Shown: piece by piece, positions 19,274 through 27,809 of the stretch
Numbering within the stretch: the first letter of the stretch is position 1
Layout: each line of letters opens with the position of its first letter
Assembly: GCA_052035645.1 (NCBI GenBank)
Contig: JBPOHK010000109.1
Location: 27,306 to 91,305, forward strand
DNA from: RPQJ01 sp052035645
GTDB lineage: Bacteria > Pseudomonadota > Gammaproteobacteria > Steroidobacterales > Steroidobacteraceae
Direction of reading: 5' to 3'
Length of the DNA: 64,000 bases
Made by a program: the position numbers and the translations under genes
The notes under the pieces: model-generated
The model's database searches: none
The model's input: the letters and a program-made list of their open reading frames with translations, nothing else
Told to the model about the DNA's origin: nothing

Positions 19274-19290
19274 CGCCCCGTTTCGGGGCG
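19274..19290 (+). terminator. Hairpin after tdh
   Basis: CGCCCCG-TTT-CGGGGCG forms a perfect 7-base stem five bases after the tdh stop. There is no T-run behind it, as is common in GC-rich genomes, so it is only a probable terminator. Confidence 0.5.
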
Positions 19291-19419
19291 CAAGCGGCTG
19301 ATCGGGCTCCGGATTTCGTACTGCGCTGATGCGCGTCGCGCCGCCGGATAGTACATTCGGAGGATGGCGGCCGGGCCCGGTCCGGCGGCCGTTCCACCCC
19401 CACTTCCAGGAAGCCTGCC

Positions 19420-20484
19420 ATGCCACTCGTCTCCATGCGCCAGTTGCTCGACCACGCTGCCGAAAACGGCTACGGACTGCCCGCCTTCAACGTGAACAAC
19501 CTCGAGCAGGTGCGGGCCATCATGGAGGCCGCCGACGAGACCAACAGCCCGGTGATCATGCAGGGCTCGGCCGGCGCCCGTAAGTACGCGGGCGAGGCCT
19601 TCCTGCGGCACCTGATCCAGGCGGCCATCGAGGCCTATCCGCACATCCCGGTGGTCATGCACCAGGACCACGGCCAGTCGCCGGCGGTCTGCATGTCCGC
19701 GATCCGCTCGGGCTTCTCGAGCGTGATGATGGACGGCTCGCTCAAGGAAGACGGCAAGACGCCGTCGAGCTACGACTACAACGTCGAGACCTCGCGCAAG
19801 GTCGTCGACTTCTCGCACGCGATCGGCGTCACCGTCGAGGCCGAACTCGGCGTGCTCGGCTCGCTCGAGACCATGAAGGCCGACAAGGAAGACGGCCACG
19901 GCGCCGAAGGCCACATGACGCGCGAGGACCTGCTCACCGACGCGAACCAGGCCGCCGACTTCGTCCAGCGGACGCAGTGCGACGCGCTCGCGATCGCCAT
20001 CGGCACCTCGCACGGAGCGTACAAGTTCACGCGCAAGCCCACGGGCGACATCCTCGCGATCGACCGCATCAAGGAGATCCACGCGCGCATCCCGAACACG
20101 CACCTCGTGATGCACGGCTCCTCGAGCGTGCCGCAGGAGTGGCTCGAGATCATCCGCAAGTACGGCGGCCAGATGAAGGAAACCTACGGCGTGCCGGTCG
20201 AGGAGATCGTCACCGGCATCAAGCACGGCGTGCGCAAGGTGAACATCGACACCGACATCCGCCTCGCCATGACCGGCGCCATCCGCAAGCACATGTCGGA
20301 GAAGCCCTCGGAGTTCGACCCGCGCAAGTTCCTCGCCGACGCGCAGGTGGCCGCGCGCGGCATCTGCAAGCTGCGCTACGAGGCGTTCGGCTGCGCGGGC
20401 CAGGCCTCGAAGATCAAGCCGCTGTCGCTCGAGAAGATGGCCGAGCGCTACAAGAAGGGCGAGCTCAACCAGATCGTCAACTGA
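19420..20484 (+). CDS. fba: Fructose-bisphosphate aldolase class II, Calvin-cycle subtype
   Basis: This zinc enzyme interconverts fructose-1,6-bisphosphate with dihydroxyacetone phosphate and glyceraldehyde-3-phosphate in glycolysis and gluconeogenesis. The product has 354 residues. It begins MPLVSMRQLLDHAAENGYG and has the zinc and active-site segments VVMHQDHGQS (about 80-89), DGSLKEDGKTPSSYDYN, a Glu-rich EAELGVLGSLE, KVNIDTDIRLAMTGAIRK and the end FGCAGQASKIKPLSLEKM. These match the class IIB form first named from Calvin-cycle bacteria. The name does not prove carbon fixation, and no Calvin genes are nearby. Confidence 0.95.
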   Translation: MPLVSMRQLLDHAAENGYGLPAFNVNNLEQVRAIMEAADETNSPVIMQGSAGARKYAGEAFLRHLIQAAIEAYPHIPVVMHQDHGQSPAVCMSAIRSGFSSVMMDGSLKEDGKTPSSYDYNVETSRKVVDFSHAIGVTVEAELGVLGSLETMKADKEDGHGAEGHMTREDLLTDANQAADFVQRTQCDALAIAIGTSHGAYKFTRKPTGDILAIDRIKEIHARIPNTHLVMHGSSSVPQEWLEIIRKYGGQMKETYGVPVEEIVTGIKHGVRKVNIDTDIRLAMTGAIRKHMSEKPSEFDPRKFLADAQVAARGICKLRYEAFGCAGQASKIKPLSLEKMAERYKKGELNQIVN

Positions 20485-20505
20485 CCGTCCGCGCATCTTG
20501 CGAGT

Positions 20506-20535
20506 GACGCGCCCGGCCCCCCGGCCGGGCGCGTC
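20506..20535 (+). terminator. Strong hairpin after fba
   Basis: GACGCGCCCGGCC-CCCC-GGCCGGGCGCGTC is a perfect 13-base stem with a 4-base loop, 21 bases after the fba stop. A GTGTGTG stretch follows rather than a T-run. It most likely ends the fba transcript before the oxidoreductase gene. Confidence 0.65.
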
Positions 20536-20566
20536 GTGTGTGCCCCCCTGCCCGAGTGTCCGACCG

Positions 20567-21640
20567 ATGACCCGCCTCCTCGACCGCCTCGAGTTCCGCC
20601 ACGGCCCGGCCATGGCGAACCGCTTCATGCTCGCCCCGCTCACCAACACCCAGAGCCACCCCGACGGCCGGCTGTCTGACGACGAGTACCGCTGGCTGAC
20701 GATGCGCGCCGAGGGCGGCTTCGGCCTGACCATGACCTGCGCGGCGCACGTGCAGGCCGGCGGACAGGGCTTCCCGGGCCAGCTCGGCATCTACTCGGAC
20801 GCACACCTCGAGGGCCTCACGCGGCTCGCCGCCGGCATCCGGCGCGCGGGCAGCCTCGCCGCCGTGCAACTGCACCACGCCGGACTGCGCTCGCCCAAGG
20901 CGCTGGTCGGCACGCCGGTGGCGCCCTCCGCCGACGCCGAGACCGGCGCCCGCGAGCTGACGCTGGCGGAGATCGGCCAGCTGGTCGAGGACTTCGTCGC
21001 GGCCGCGGTGCGTGCCGAGCGGGCGGGCTTCGACGGCGTCGAACTGCACGGTGCCCACGGCTACGTGCTGTGCTCGTTCCTGAGCCCCGAGACCAACCGT
21101 CGCACCGACGCCTACGGCGGCCCGCTCGCCAACCGCGCGCGCATCCTGTTCGAGATCGTCGCCGGCATCCGCGCCCGCTGCCGCGGCGACTTCCAGGTCG
21201 GCGTGCGCCTCTCGCCGGAGCGCTTCGGACTGCGCACGCCCGAGGTCGCCGAGGTCGCCCAGCGCCTGATGCGCGAGGCCGACATCGACTACATCGACAT
21301 GTCGCTGTGGGACGTGTTCAAGGCGCCGATGGACGAATCGCTGCAGGGCCGCAGCCTGTGGTCGATCTTCGATTCGCTCGAGCGGGGCGCGGTGCGGCTC
21401 GGCGTCGCGGGCAAGATCATGAGCGCCGCCGACGCGGCACGCTGCCTCGAGGCCGGCGCGGATTTCGTGACCATCGGCCGCGCAGCCATCCTGCGCCACG
21501 ACTTCCCGCGGCGCGCGGCGGCCGACCCGGCCTACGTCTCGCCCGACCTGCCGGTGCCGGCCGGGCACCTGGCGGCGGAAGGCCTCGGACCGGCGTTCGT
21601 CGACTACATGCGCAGCTGGAAGGGCTTCGTCGCCGATTAG
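20567..21640 (+). CDS. NADH:flavin oxidoreductase, old-yellow-enzyme family
   Basis: A 357-residue FMN-dependent TIM-barrel oxidoreductase. Typical features are FMLAPLTNTQSHPDG near the N-terminus (FMN-binding loop), VQLHHAGLRSP (about 101-111), the active-site region GFDGVELHGAHGYVLCSFLSP (about 156-176), TNRRTDAYGGPLANRARIL and a phosphate-binding FVTIGRAAI near the C-terminus. Such enzymes reduce activated C=C bonds of enals, enones or nitro compounds; the physiological substrate is unknown. The ATG at 20567 is used, because an upstream GTG frame would read through the fba terminator. It converges on uppP with a 13-base gap. Confidence 0.9.
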   Translation: MTRLLDRLEFRHGPAMANRFMLAPLTNTQSHPDGRLSDDEYRWLTMRAEGGFGLTMTCAAHVQAGGQGFPGQLGIYSDAHLEGLTRLAAGIRRAGSLAAVQLHHAGLRSPKALVGTPVAPSADAETGARELTLAEIGQLVEDFVAAAVRAERAGFDGVELHGAHGYVLCSFLSPETNRRTDAYGGPLANRARILFEIVAGIRARCRGDFQVGVRLSPERFGLRTPEVAEVAQRLMREADIDYIDMSLWDVFKAPMDESLQGRSLWSIFDSLERGAVRLGVAGKIMSAADAARCLEAGADFVTIGRAAILRHDFPRRAAADPAYVSPDLPVPAGHLAAEGLGPAFVDYMRSWKGFVAD

Positions 21641-21653
21641 CCGGCTGGCGCGG

Positions 21654-22475
21654 CTAGCCGTGCCAGTCGATGGCGCCGGTCCACGCCGTGGCGAGCACGA
21701 CCAGGCCGAAGGCGATGCGGTACCAGGCGAACGGCACGAAGGTGTGCGTGGCGACGTAGCGCAGCAGCCAGCGCACGCACGCGAAGGCCGAGACGAAGGC
21801 CGTCACCATGCCGACCACCCACAGGCCGAGGTCGTCCATGCTGAGCAGGTGGCGCTCCTTGTAGAGCGAATACACCGAGGCGAGGCCCAGCGTCGGGATG
21901 GCCAGGTAGAAGGTGAACTCGGTGGCGACCTGGCGGGACAGCCCGAAGAGCATGCCGCCGATGATCGTCGCGCCGGAGCGGCTGGTGCCCGGCACCAGCG
22001 CGAGCGCCTGCGCCAGCCCGACCTTGAGCGCGTCGAGCGCCGTCATCTCCTCGACCGTGTGCACCCGCACCGTGTGGCTGCGCCGCTCGGCCCACAGGAT
22101 GACGAAACCGCCGGCGATGAACGCCGCGGCCACGGTCGGCGCGTTGAACAGGTTCGCCTTCAGCGCCTTGCCGAAGGCGAGGCCCAGCAGCGCGAGCGGC
22201 AGGAACGCGATGCCGATGTTGACGATGAGGCGCTGCGAGGCGCGGTCCGTGAGGGCGCCGGCGGCCATCGACAGCAGCCGCCGGCGGAACTCCCAGACGA
22301 CCGCCAGGATCGCGCCGGACTGGATCACGATCTCGAACAGCTTGCCGCGCTCGTCGTTGAAGTCGAGCAGCGTCGCGGCGAGGATCAGGTGGCCCGTGCT
22401 GGAGACCGGCAGGAATTCCGTGAGGCCTTCGACGACGCCGAGGATCGCGGCCTTGAGCAGCAGCAGCAGGTCCAT
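21654..22475 (-). CDS. uppP: Undecaprenyl-diphosphatase
   Basis: UppP (BacA) recycles undecaprenyl pyrophosphate to the lipid carrier phosphate used in peptidoglycan and O-antigen synthesis, at the inner membrane. The product has 273 residues and eight or so hydrophobic segments. The two signature loops are clear: VVEGLTEFLPVSSTGHLIL (about 14-32) and PGTSRSGATIIGG (about 163-175). It lies three bases downstream of sppA and may be the last gene of the rpsP-rimM-trmD-rplS-sppA transcript. Confidence 0.96.
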   Translation of the reverse strand: MDLLLLLKAAILGVVEGLTEFLPVSSTGHLILAATLLDFNDERGKLFEIVIQSGAILAVVWEFRRRLLSMAAGALTDRASQRLIVNIGIAFLPLALLGLAFGKALKANLFNAPTVAAAFIAGGFVILWAERRSHTVRVHTVEEMTALDALKVGLAQALALVPGTSRSGATIIGGMLFGLSRQVATEFTFYLAIPTLGLASVYSLYKERHLLSMDDLGLWVVGMVTAFVSAFACVRWLLRYVATHTFVPFAWYRIAFGLVVLATAWTGAIDWHG

Positions 22476-22478
22476 GGT

Positions 22479-24323
22479 TCAGTCCGGGCTGCAGGCGAGG
22501 CAGTAGGCGTACATGCTACGCGGGTCGGCCAGGCGCTCGAGGCGCTGCATCTCGGCGACCATCGGCGCAAGCGCGCGCGGGAGCTTCGGCAACGCGTCGC
22601 GCGGCAGCAGCGGGGCGACCACGCGGGCGGCCGCCGTGCGCAGGTTGAGGCCGAGCGCCTCGCCGAGGCCGGTCTCGCGATCGTCGTACAGGACGTCGTA
22701 GTCGTCGCCGAGATCGGCGAGCTTCGCGGCCAGGCGCACCGCGTCCTCGTAGCCGCCGAGTTCGTCGACCAGCCCGAGCTTCTTCGCGTCCGTGCCGGAC
22801 CACACCCGCCCCTGCGCGATCGCGTCGATCTCCTCGAGCGGCTTCTTGCGCGCGGCCGCCACGTGGCCGATGAACTCGCGGTAGCCGTTCTCGATGGACT
22901 GCTGCAGGATCTCGCGCGCAGGCTCGCCGATCGGGCGATCGGCGCGGAATTCGCCGGCCAGCGCCGTGGTGCCGACCCCGTCCACGTGCACGCCGACCTT
23001 CTCGAGCGTGCGGTGGAAGGTCGGGAACATCGCGAAGATACCGATCGAGCCGGTCAGCGTGGCCGGGCTCGCCACGATGCGGTCCGCGTCCATGGCGATG
23101 TAGTAGCCGCCCGAGGCGGCGAGGCTGCTCATCGAGGCGACCACCGGCTTGCCGGCCTTCTTCAGCGCCTCGACCTCGCGGCGGATCACCTCGCTCGCGA
23201 ACACGCTGCCGCCCGGGCTGTCGATGCGCAGCACCACGGCCTTCACGTCGTCGTCGAAGCGCAGGTCGCGCAGCTGCTGCGCCAGCGTGTCCGAGCCGAC
23301 CATGCCCGGGGCCTGCTCGCCCGGCACGATGTCGCCGCTCGCGACGACCACGGCGACCCGGTTCGACGGCTTGCTCTCGAGCGCCTCGCCCGAGCGCACG
23401 TTCGCGAGGTAGGACTCGTAGTCCACGCCCTTGTACGAATGCCTGTCCTCGTCCTCGCCGGTGATGGCGGCGAGCCGCTCCTCGACCTGGTAGCGGCCCT
23501 CGAGCCCGGTCACCAGCCCCGCGTCGAGCGCCATGCGGGCGAGGCTGCCGTCGGCCTTGCGCAGCGCGGCCACGGCGTCGTCGGCGTAGGCCTGCAGCGC
23601 CTCGGGCTTGATCTCGCGCGCCGCCGCGACGTCGGCCTTGTAGGTGCCCCACAGCGAGTTGAGCCACGCGAGGCTCTCCTCGCGCTCGGCGGGCGACATG
23701 TCGTTGCGGGTGAACATCTCGACCGCCGACTTGTACTGACCGACCCGGAACACGTTCCAGTCGACCTGCAGCTTGTCGAGCGCGTCCTTGATGAACGTGC
23801 CGTAGTTGGCGTAGCCGTCGACGTAGACGACGCCCTGGGGGTCGAGGTAGACCTCGCCGGCGTGCGCCGCGAGGTAGTACTGTGGCTGGTCGTAGAAGTC
23901 GCCGTACGCCAGCACCGGCTTGCCGCTCTTGCGGAACGCGTCGACCGCCGCCGCCACCTCGCCGAGCTTGGCGAGCCCGCCGCCGGAGAGGGCGCCGAGG
24001 TCGAGGTAGAGCGCGCTGATCCGGTCGTCGTCCGCCGCCGCCCGGATGGCGTCGACCAGGTCGCGCAGGCGGGTCTCGACCGGGCCCCGGCGCAGGCTCT
24101 GCGCGACGGCCCGCTCGACCGGGTCGCCGGTGAACTGCTCGACCAGCGGCCCCTCCGGCGCGACGACCAGGGCCGCGTTCTCCGGCACGAGCGGAATGGG
24201 GCGCGAGAACAGCGTGCCGATCGCGAGGAAGATCAGCAGCAGCAGCAGCAGGTGCAGGACCTTGCGCAGCCCGTCGAGGCCGCTCCAGATCCAGTGCAGG
24301 ACCTTGCCGATGGCACGCAGCAT
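22479..24323 (-). CDS. sppA: Signal peptide peptidase SppA, 67-kDa type
   Basis: SppA is a membrane-bound Ser/Lys protease that digests cleaved signal peptides and other membrane fragments. The product has 614 residues, the long gammaproteobacterial form with tandem S49 domains. One membrane helix (about 24-40, LLLLLLIFLAIGTLF) is followed by the N-terminal half. The general-base lysine region is probably VGQYKSAVEMF (about 196-206), and the catalytic serine lies in SSLAASGGYYIAMDAD (about 402-417). The gene starts 19 bases after rplS, so it may be read through from the ribosomal operon. Confidence 0.95.
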   Translation of the reverse strand: MLRAIGKVLHWIWSGLDGLRKVLHLLLLLLIFLAIGTLFSRPIPLVPENAALVVAPEGPLVEQFTGDPVERAVAQSLRRGPVETRLRDLVDAIRAAADDDRISALYLDLGALSGGGLAKLGEVAAAVDAFRKSGKPVLAYGDFYDQPQYYLAAHAGEVYLDPQGVVYVDGYANYGTFIKDALDKLQVDWNVFRVGQYKSAVEMFTRNDMSPAEREESLAWLNSLWGTYKADVAAAREIKPEALQAYADDAVAALRKADGSLARMALDAGLVTGLEGRYQVEERLAAITGEDEDRHSYKGVDYESYLANVRSGEALESKPSNRVAVVVASGDIVPGEQAPGMVGSDTLAQQLRDLRFDDDVKAVVLRIDSPGGSVFASEVIRREVEALKKAGKPVVASMSSLAASGGYYIAMDADRIVASPATLTGSIGIFAMFPTFHRTLEKVGVHVDGVGTTALAGEFRADRPIGEPAREILQQSIENGYREFIGHVAAARKKPLEEIDAIAQGRVWSGTDAKKLGLVDELGGYEDAVRLAAKLADLGDDYDVLYDDRETGLGEALGLNLRTAAARVVAPLLPRDALPKLPRALAPMVAEMQRLERLADPRSMYAYCLACSPD

Positions 24324-24342
24324 GCGCGCGCCCGCGCCCGCC

Positions 24343-24687
24343 TCAGACCTTCTCTTCGATGCGCGCGGACTTGCCGGTGCGCTCGCGCAGGAAGTACAGC
24401 TTGGCGCGGCGGACGTGGCCGCGGCGCTTCACCGTGATCGCGCCCAGCGCGGGGCTGTAGGTCTGGAAGACGCGCTCCACGCCCTCGCCGTGCGAGATCT
24501 TGCGCACGGTGAACGAGGAATTGAGGCCGCGGTTGCTCTTGGCGATGACCACGCCCTCGAAGGCCTGCACGCGCTCGCGGTCGCCTTCCTTCACCTTGAC
24601 CTCGACGACGACGGTGTCGCCCGGGCCGAAGTCAGGCACTTCGCGCTTCATGCGCTCGGCTTCGAGCGCGGCAATGATGTTCGTCAT
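24343..24687 (-). CDS. rplS: 50S ribosomal protein L19
   Basis: L19 sits at the interface of the ribosomal subunits. The product has 114 residues, as usual, with the family motifs FGPGDTVVVEVKVKEGDRER, AFEGVVIAKSNRGLNSSFTV and RAKLYFLRERTGKSARI. Its ATG overlaps the trmD stop (ATGA, 24684-24687), so it is translationally coupled. It is the fourth gene of the conserved rpsP-rimM-trmD-rplS operon. Confidence 0.98.
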   Translation of the reverse strand: MTNIIAALEAERMKREVPDFGPGDTVVVEVKVKEGDRERVQAFEGVVIAKSNRGLNSSFTVRKISHGEGVERVFQTYSPALGAITVKRRGHVRRAKLYFLRERTGKSARIEEKV

Positions 24688-25424
24688 AACTCACCCTTTT
24701 CGGACAGGTACTCGTCGAGGAGCCTGCGCTCCTCCTTGCTCAATTCCCGCTGCGCCAGCAGGTCCGGCCGCCGCTGCGCCGTGCGCCCGAGCGCCTGCTT
24801 CAGGCGCCAGCGCGCGATCGCGGCGTGGTTGCCGCCGCTCAACACTTCCGGCACGTCGCGCCCGCCCCAGGACTCGGGCCGCGTGTAGTGCGGCCAGTCG
24901 AGCAGCCCGTTCGCGAACGACTCCTGCTGCGCCGACTCGGCGTCCCCGAGCGTCCCGGGAAGCAGCCGCGCCACCGCATCGATCACCACCAGCGCCGGCA
25001 GTTCGCCGCCGCTCAGCACCGCGTCGCAGACCGACACGGACTCGTCGACGCACGCCTCGACGAACCGCTCGTCCACGCCCTCGTACCGCCCCGCCACGAG
25101 CACCAGCCCGGGCAGCGCGGCGAACCCGGCGACCTTCCGCTGCGTGAGCGGGGCGCCGTCCGCCGCGAGGTATACGCGACGCGCCGCCGGCACCCGCCGG
25201 TCGGCCTCGTCCATGGCCTGCCGCAGGGGCTCGGCCTTCAGGACCATCCCGGGGCCGCCGCCGTACGGGCGGTCGTCCACGGTCTTGTGCACGTCGGTCG
25301 CGAACTGCCGCGGATTGACGGTCGAGACCGACAACACGCCGCGCTCCAGCGCCCGGCCGAGCACCCCGAACTGCAGGGCATGCTCGACGAATTCGGGGAA
25401 CAACGTGACGACCACGATCTTCAC
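24684..25424 (-). CDS. trmD: tRNA (guanine-N1)-methyltransferase TrmD
   Basis: TrmD methylates G37 of tRNAs that carry G36, using S-adenosylmethionine, and so prevents +1 frameshifting. The GTG at 25424 gives 246 residues starting VKIVVVTLFPEF. SPOUT knot features are present: DDRPYGGGPGMVLKAEPL (about 50-67), LVAGRYEGVDERF (about 110-122), SVCDAVLSGGELPALVVIDA and LDWPHYTRPESWGG. A longer frame upstream reads antisense-like sequence and is not used. It lies 23 bases after rimM. Confidence 0.97.
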   Translation of the reverse strand: MKIVVVTLFPEFVEHALQFGVLGRALERGVLSVSTVNPRQFATDVHKTVDDRPYGGGPGMVLKAEPLRQAMDEADRRVPAARRVYLAADGAPLTQRKVAGFAALPGLVLVAGRYEGVDERFVEACVDESVSVCDAVLSGGELPALVVIDAVARLLPGTLGDAESAQQESFANGLLDWPHYTRPESWGGRDVPEVLSGGNHAAIARWRLKQALGRTAQRRPDLLAQRELSKEERRLLDEYLSEKGEL

Positions 25425-25447
25425 GGCTGTCCCACCTTCGCGACCCG

Positions 25448-25969
25448 TCAATCGTCCGGGTGCCAGTCCAGCGTCACCCGGCCCTGCCCGAGGTCCACCG
25501 CGACGAGTCGCTCGCGGACCAGCGGCACCAGCCGCTCGCGCTCGCCCACGAGGACGAGCACCGGATGCGCCGGGTACTCGACCACGTCGCCGACCCGGCC
25601 GAGCGGCTGCCCCTCCCGGTTCGTCGCCTCGAGCCCGATCAGGTCGTGCCAGTAGTACGACCCCGGCCCGGCCTCCGGCAGCTCGGCGCGGTCGACCCGC
25701 ACCTCGGCGCCCGTCAGGCCCTGCGCGGCTTCCCGCGACTCCAGGCCCTCGAGCCGGACCGCAACCGCGCTCCCGGCGCGCTTCGCCTCCAGCACCTTCA
25801 TGCGCCGGACCTCGGTCCCGCGCACGACGTCCCACTCCGGATACTTCGCGATGCCCTCGGGCGGATCGGTGTACGAGTGGACCTTCACCCAGCCCTGCAC
25901 TCCGTGCGGGGCACCGACCTTGCCGAGCACCACCGGCCTCCGGCCAGCCTCACCGGTGCGCGCAGTCAT
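25448..25969 (-). CDS. rimM: Ribosome maturation factor RimM
   Basis: RimM assists maturation of the 30S head by binding S19 and the 16S 3' domain. The product has 173 residues. It shows VVLGKVGAPHGVQGWVKVHSYTD (start near residue 13), SREAAQGLTGAEVRVDRAELP and a PRC-barrel C-terminal half with YYWHDLIGLEATN and HPVLVLVGERERLVPLV. It is the second gene of rpsP-rimM-trmD-rplS, 18 bases after rpsP. Confidence 0.96.
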   Translation of the reverse strand: MTARTGEAGRRPVVLGKVGAPHGVQGWVKVHSYTDPPEGIAKYPEWDVVRGTEVRRMKVLEAKRAGSAVAVRLEGLESREAAQGLTGAEVRVDRAELPEAGPGSYYWHDLIGLEATNREGQPLGRVGDVVEYPAHPVLVLVGERERLVPLVRERLVAVDLGQGRVTLDWHPDD

Positions 25970-25987
25970 TGCGCGACCCGGGCAGGA

Positions 25988-26248
25988 TCAGGCCGCGACG
26001 GCGGCCGGGTGGCTCTTGCGATAGCTCTTGATGAGCTGCTCGACGCGCTCCGACGGCTGGGCGCCCTTCGAGAGCCAGTGGTCCACGCGCACGAGATCGA
26101 GGCGCAGCTCCTCGCTGCCGCCCCGCGCGACCGGGTTGTAGAACCCGAGCTGCTCGAGCGCCCCGCCGCGACGGCGGCTGTCGGTCACCACCACGTGGTA
26201 GAAGGGCTCCTTCTTGCCACCGCGGCGCGTCAATCGGATCGTCACCAT
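25988..26248 (-). CDS. rpsP: 30S ribosomal protein S16
   Basis: S16 is an early-assembly protein of the 30S subunit. The product has 86 residues and the family start MVTIRLTRRGGKKEPFYHVV, then DSRRRGG, LGFYNPVARGGSEELRLDL and a basic C-terminus. It is the first gene of the rpsP-rimM-trmD-rplS operon. Its promoter is the TATAGT at 26317-26312. Confidence 0.98.
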   Translation of the reverse strand: MVTIRLTRRGGKKEPFYHVVVTDSRRRGGALEQLGFYNPVARGGSEELRLDLVRVDHWLSKGAQPSERVEQLIKSYRKSHPAAVAA

Positions 26249-26311
26249 CTGCCAATGCCTCGCTAGGGGCCGCGGGCGAACCTGCCGCGTCCGGCCAAAA
26301 AAGAGCCGCGA

Positions 26312-26317
26312 ACTATA
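26312..26317 (-). promoter_or_regulatory. Probable -10 element of the rpsP operon
   Basis: On the minus strand TATAGT (five of six) lies in an AT-rich stretch between the ffh stop and rpsP. The start would be near 26305, leaving a leader of about 57 bases. The -35 (TTTCTT with 17-base spacing) is poor. A TTTTTT run just downstream is also visible in the leader. Confidence 0.45.
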
Positions 26318-26353
26318 CCCAAAAATTCAGGGAAAAGAAACGCTTGTGGGGGC

Positions 26354-27712
26354 TCAGCGCAGCCCCGGGGGCATCCGGCCCGCCATGGAGCGGAGCATAC
26401 CCCGGATCCCGCCCTTGCCGGCCATCCCCTTCATCATCTTCTGCATCTGCAGGAAGTTCTTCAGCAGCCGGTTGATCTCCGCCACCTGGGTGCCCGAACC
26501 GGCCGCGATCCGACGCTTGCGGGACCCGTCGATGTTCTTCGGGAACCGCCTCTCCCCGGGCGTCATGGAGCAGATGATCGCGATCTGGCGCCGGATTTCC
26601 TTGTCGTTGCCCTGGGGCAGCTGGCCGGCCCGGGCCTGCAGCTGGGCCGGCAGCTTGTCCATGAAAGCCGACATGCCGCCCATGCTCTCGAGCTGGCGAA
26701 GCTGCCCGAGCAGGTCGTCGAGGTCGAAATCCTTGCCCTTGGCGACCTTGCGGGCCAGTTTCTCGGCCTCCTCCCGGTCGACCTTGCGGGTGACTTCCTC
26801 GACCAGCGACAGCACGTCGCCCATGCCGAGGATGCGGGCTGCCATGCGCTCGGGCTGGAAGGCTTCCAGGGCGTCGGGCTTCTCGCCCACGCCGACGAAC
26901 AGGATGGGCCGGCCGGTCACGTGGCGGACGGACAGCGCGGCGCCGCCGCGGGCATCGCCGTCCGCCTTGGTGAGCACGACGCCGGTGAGGTCCAGCGCCG
27001 CGCCGAACGCCCGCGCGGCGTTGACCGCGTCCTGGCCCGCCATGCTGTCGACGACGAACAGGGTCTCGATGGGCGAGACCGCGGCGCTGAGCTCGCGCAC
27101 CTCCTGCATCATCGCCTCGTCGACGTGCAGGCGGCCGGCGGTGTCGACCAGCAGCACGTCGTAGACGCCGCGGCGGGCCGCCTCCAGCGCCTCGGTCGCG
27201 ATGCGCACCGGCGACTGCTGCGGATCCGCCGGGGCGACGTCGACCTGCAGCTGCTGGCCGAGGCGCTCGAGCTGGAGCATGGCGGCCGGGCGGTAGACGT
27301 CGGTCGACACCAGCAGGACGCGCTTGCGCTCGCGCTGCTTGAGCCACAGGGCGATCTTCGCCGCGGTGGTCGTCTTGCCGGCGCCCTGCAGGCCCGCGAG
27401 CAGGATCACCGCCGGGGGCTGCGTGCGCAGTTCGAGGCCCCGCGCGCCCTCGCCCATCACGCGCACGAGCTCGTCGTGGATGATCTTCACGAGGGCCTGG
27501 CCCGGGGTCAGGCTCTTGTGGATCTCCTGGCCGACGACGCGCGCCTTGACGCCGTCGATGAAATCCTTGACCACCGGCAGCGCGACGTCGGCCTCGAGCA
27601 GCGCCATGCGTACCTGCCGCAGCGTGTCGCCGACGTTCTCCTCGGTCAGGCGGCCGCGGCCACGCAGGCCGTCGACGACGGCGGCAAGACGGCTGGAAAG
27701 CTTGTCGAACAC
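26354..27712 (-). CDS. ffh: Signal recognition particle GTPase Ffh
   Basis: Ffh with 4.5S RNA targets nascent membrane proteins to FtsY and SecYEG. The product has 452 residues. It has an N domain, then a G domain with G1 GLQGAGKTTTAAKIAL (about 107-122), DTAGRLHVDEAMM (about 190-202), TKADGDARGGAALSV (about 247-261) and GVGEKPDALEAF. The Met-rich M domain (about 330-452) ends MKGMAGKGGIRGMLRSM and binds the signal sequence and RNA. It is separated by 105 bases from rpsP and diverges from the cytochrome-assembly-like gene. Confidence 0.98.
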   Translation of the reverse strand: MFDKLSSRLAAVVDGLRGRGRLTEENVGDTLRQVRMALLEADVALPVVKDFIDGVKARVVGQEIHKSLTPGQALVKIIHDELVRVMGEGARGLELRTQPPAVILLAGLQGAGKTTTAAKIALWLKQRERKRVLLVSTDVYRPAAMLQLERLGQQLQVDVAPADPQQSPVRIATEALEAARRGVYDVLLVDTAGRLHVDEAMMQEVRELSAAVSPIETLFVVDSMAGQDAVNAARAFGAALDLTGVVLTKADGDARGGAALSVRHVTGRPILFVGVGEKPDALEAFQPERMAARILGMGDVLSLVEEVTRKVDREEAEKLARKVAKGKDFDLDDLLGQLRQLESMGGMSAFMDKLPAQLQARAGQLPQGNDKEIRRQIAIICSMTPGERRFPKNIDGSRKRRIAAGSGTQVAEINRLLKNFLQMQKMMKGMAGKGGIRGMLRSMAGRMPPGLR

Positions 27713-27730
27713 GGGACGACCTCGCGGGAC

Positions 27731-27751
27731 GCGCCGGTCGGGGACCGGCGC
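27731..27751 (-). promoter_or_regulatory. Perfect hairpin in ffh 5' leader
   Basis: GCGCCGGTC-GGG-GACCGGCGC is a perfect 9-base stem between the probable ffh transcript start (near 27756) and the ATG at 27712. It would sequester nothing obvious but would strongly structure the leader. Confidence 0.4.
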
Positions 27752-27762
27752 CGGGCTGCCGG

Positions 27763-27768
27763 ATTATA
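27763..27768 (-). promoter_or_regulatory. -10 element for ffh
   Basis: A consensus TATAAT on the minus strand (27768-27763) lies 50 bases before the ffh ATG. No matching -35 is recognisable upstream (17-base spacing gives GCCTGA). Confidence 0.5.
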
Positions 27769-27809
27769 GAGAAAAGCGCGCCTCCTCAGGCCGTGCCGGG
27801 CGTGGCATC

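Noticed and set aside
19420..20484. Evidence for Calvin-cycle carbon fixation from the aldolase subtype
   Set aside because: The class IIB aldolase occurs widely in heterotrophs, and no RuBisCO or phosphoribulokinase gene is present.
21660..24437. 925-codon plus-strand frame antisense to uppP and sppA
   Set aside because: Arg/His/Gln-rich without domains; the opposite strand encodes two clear families.
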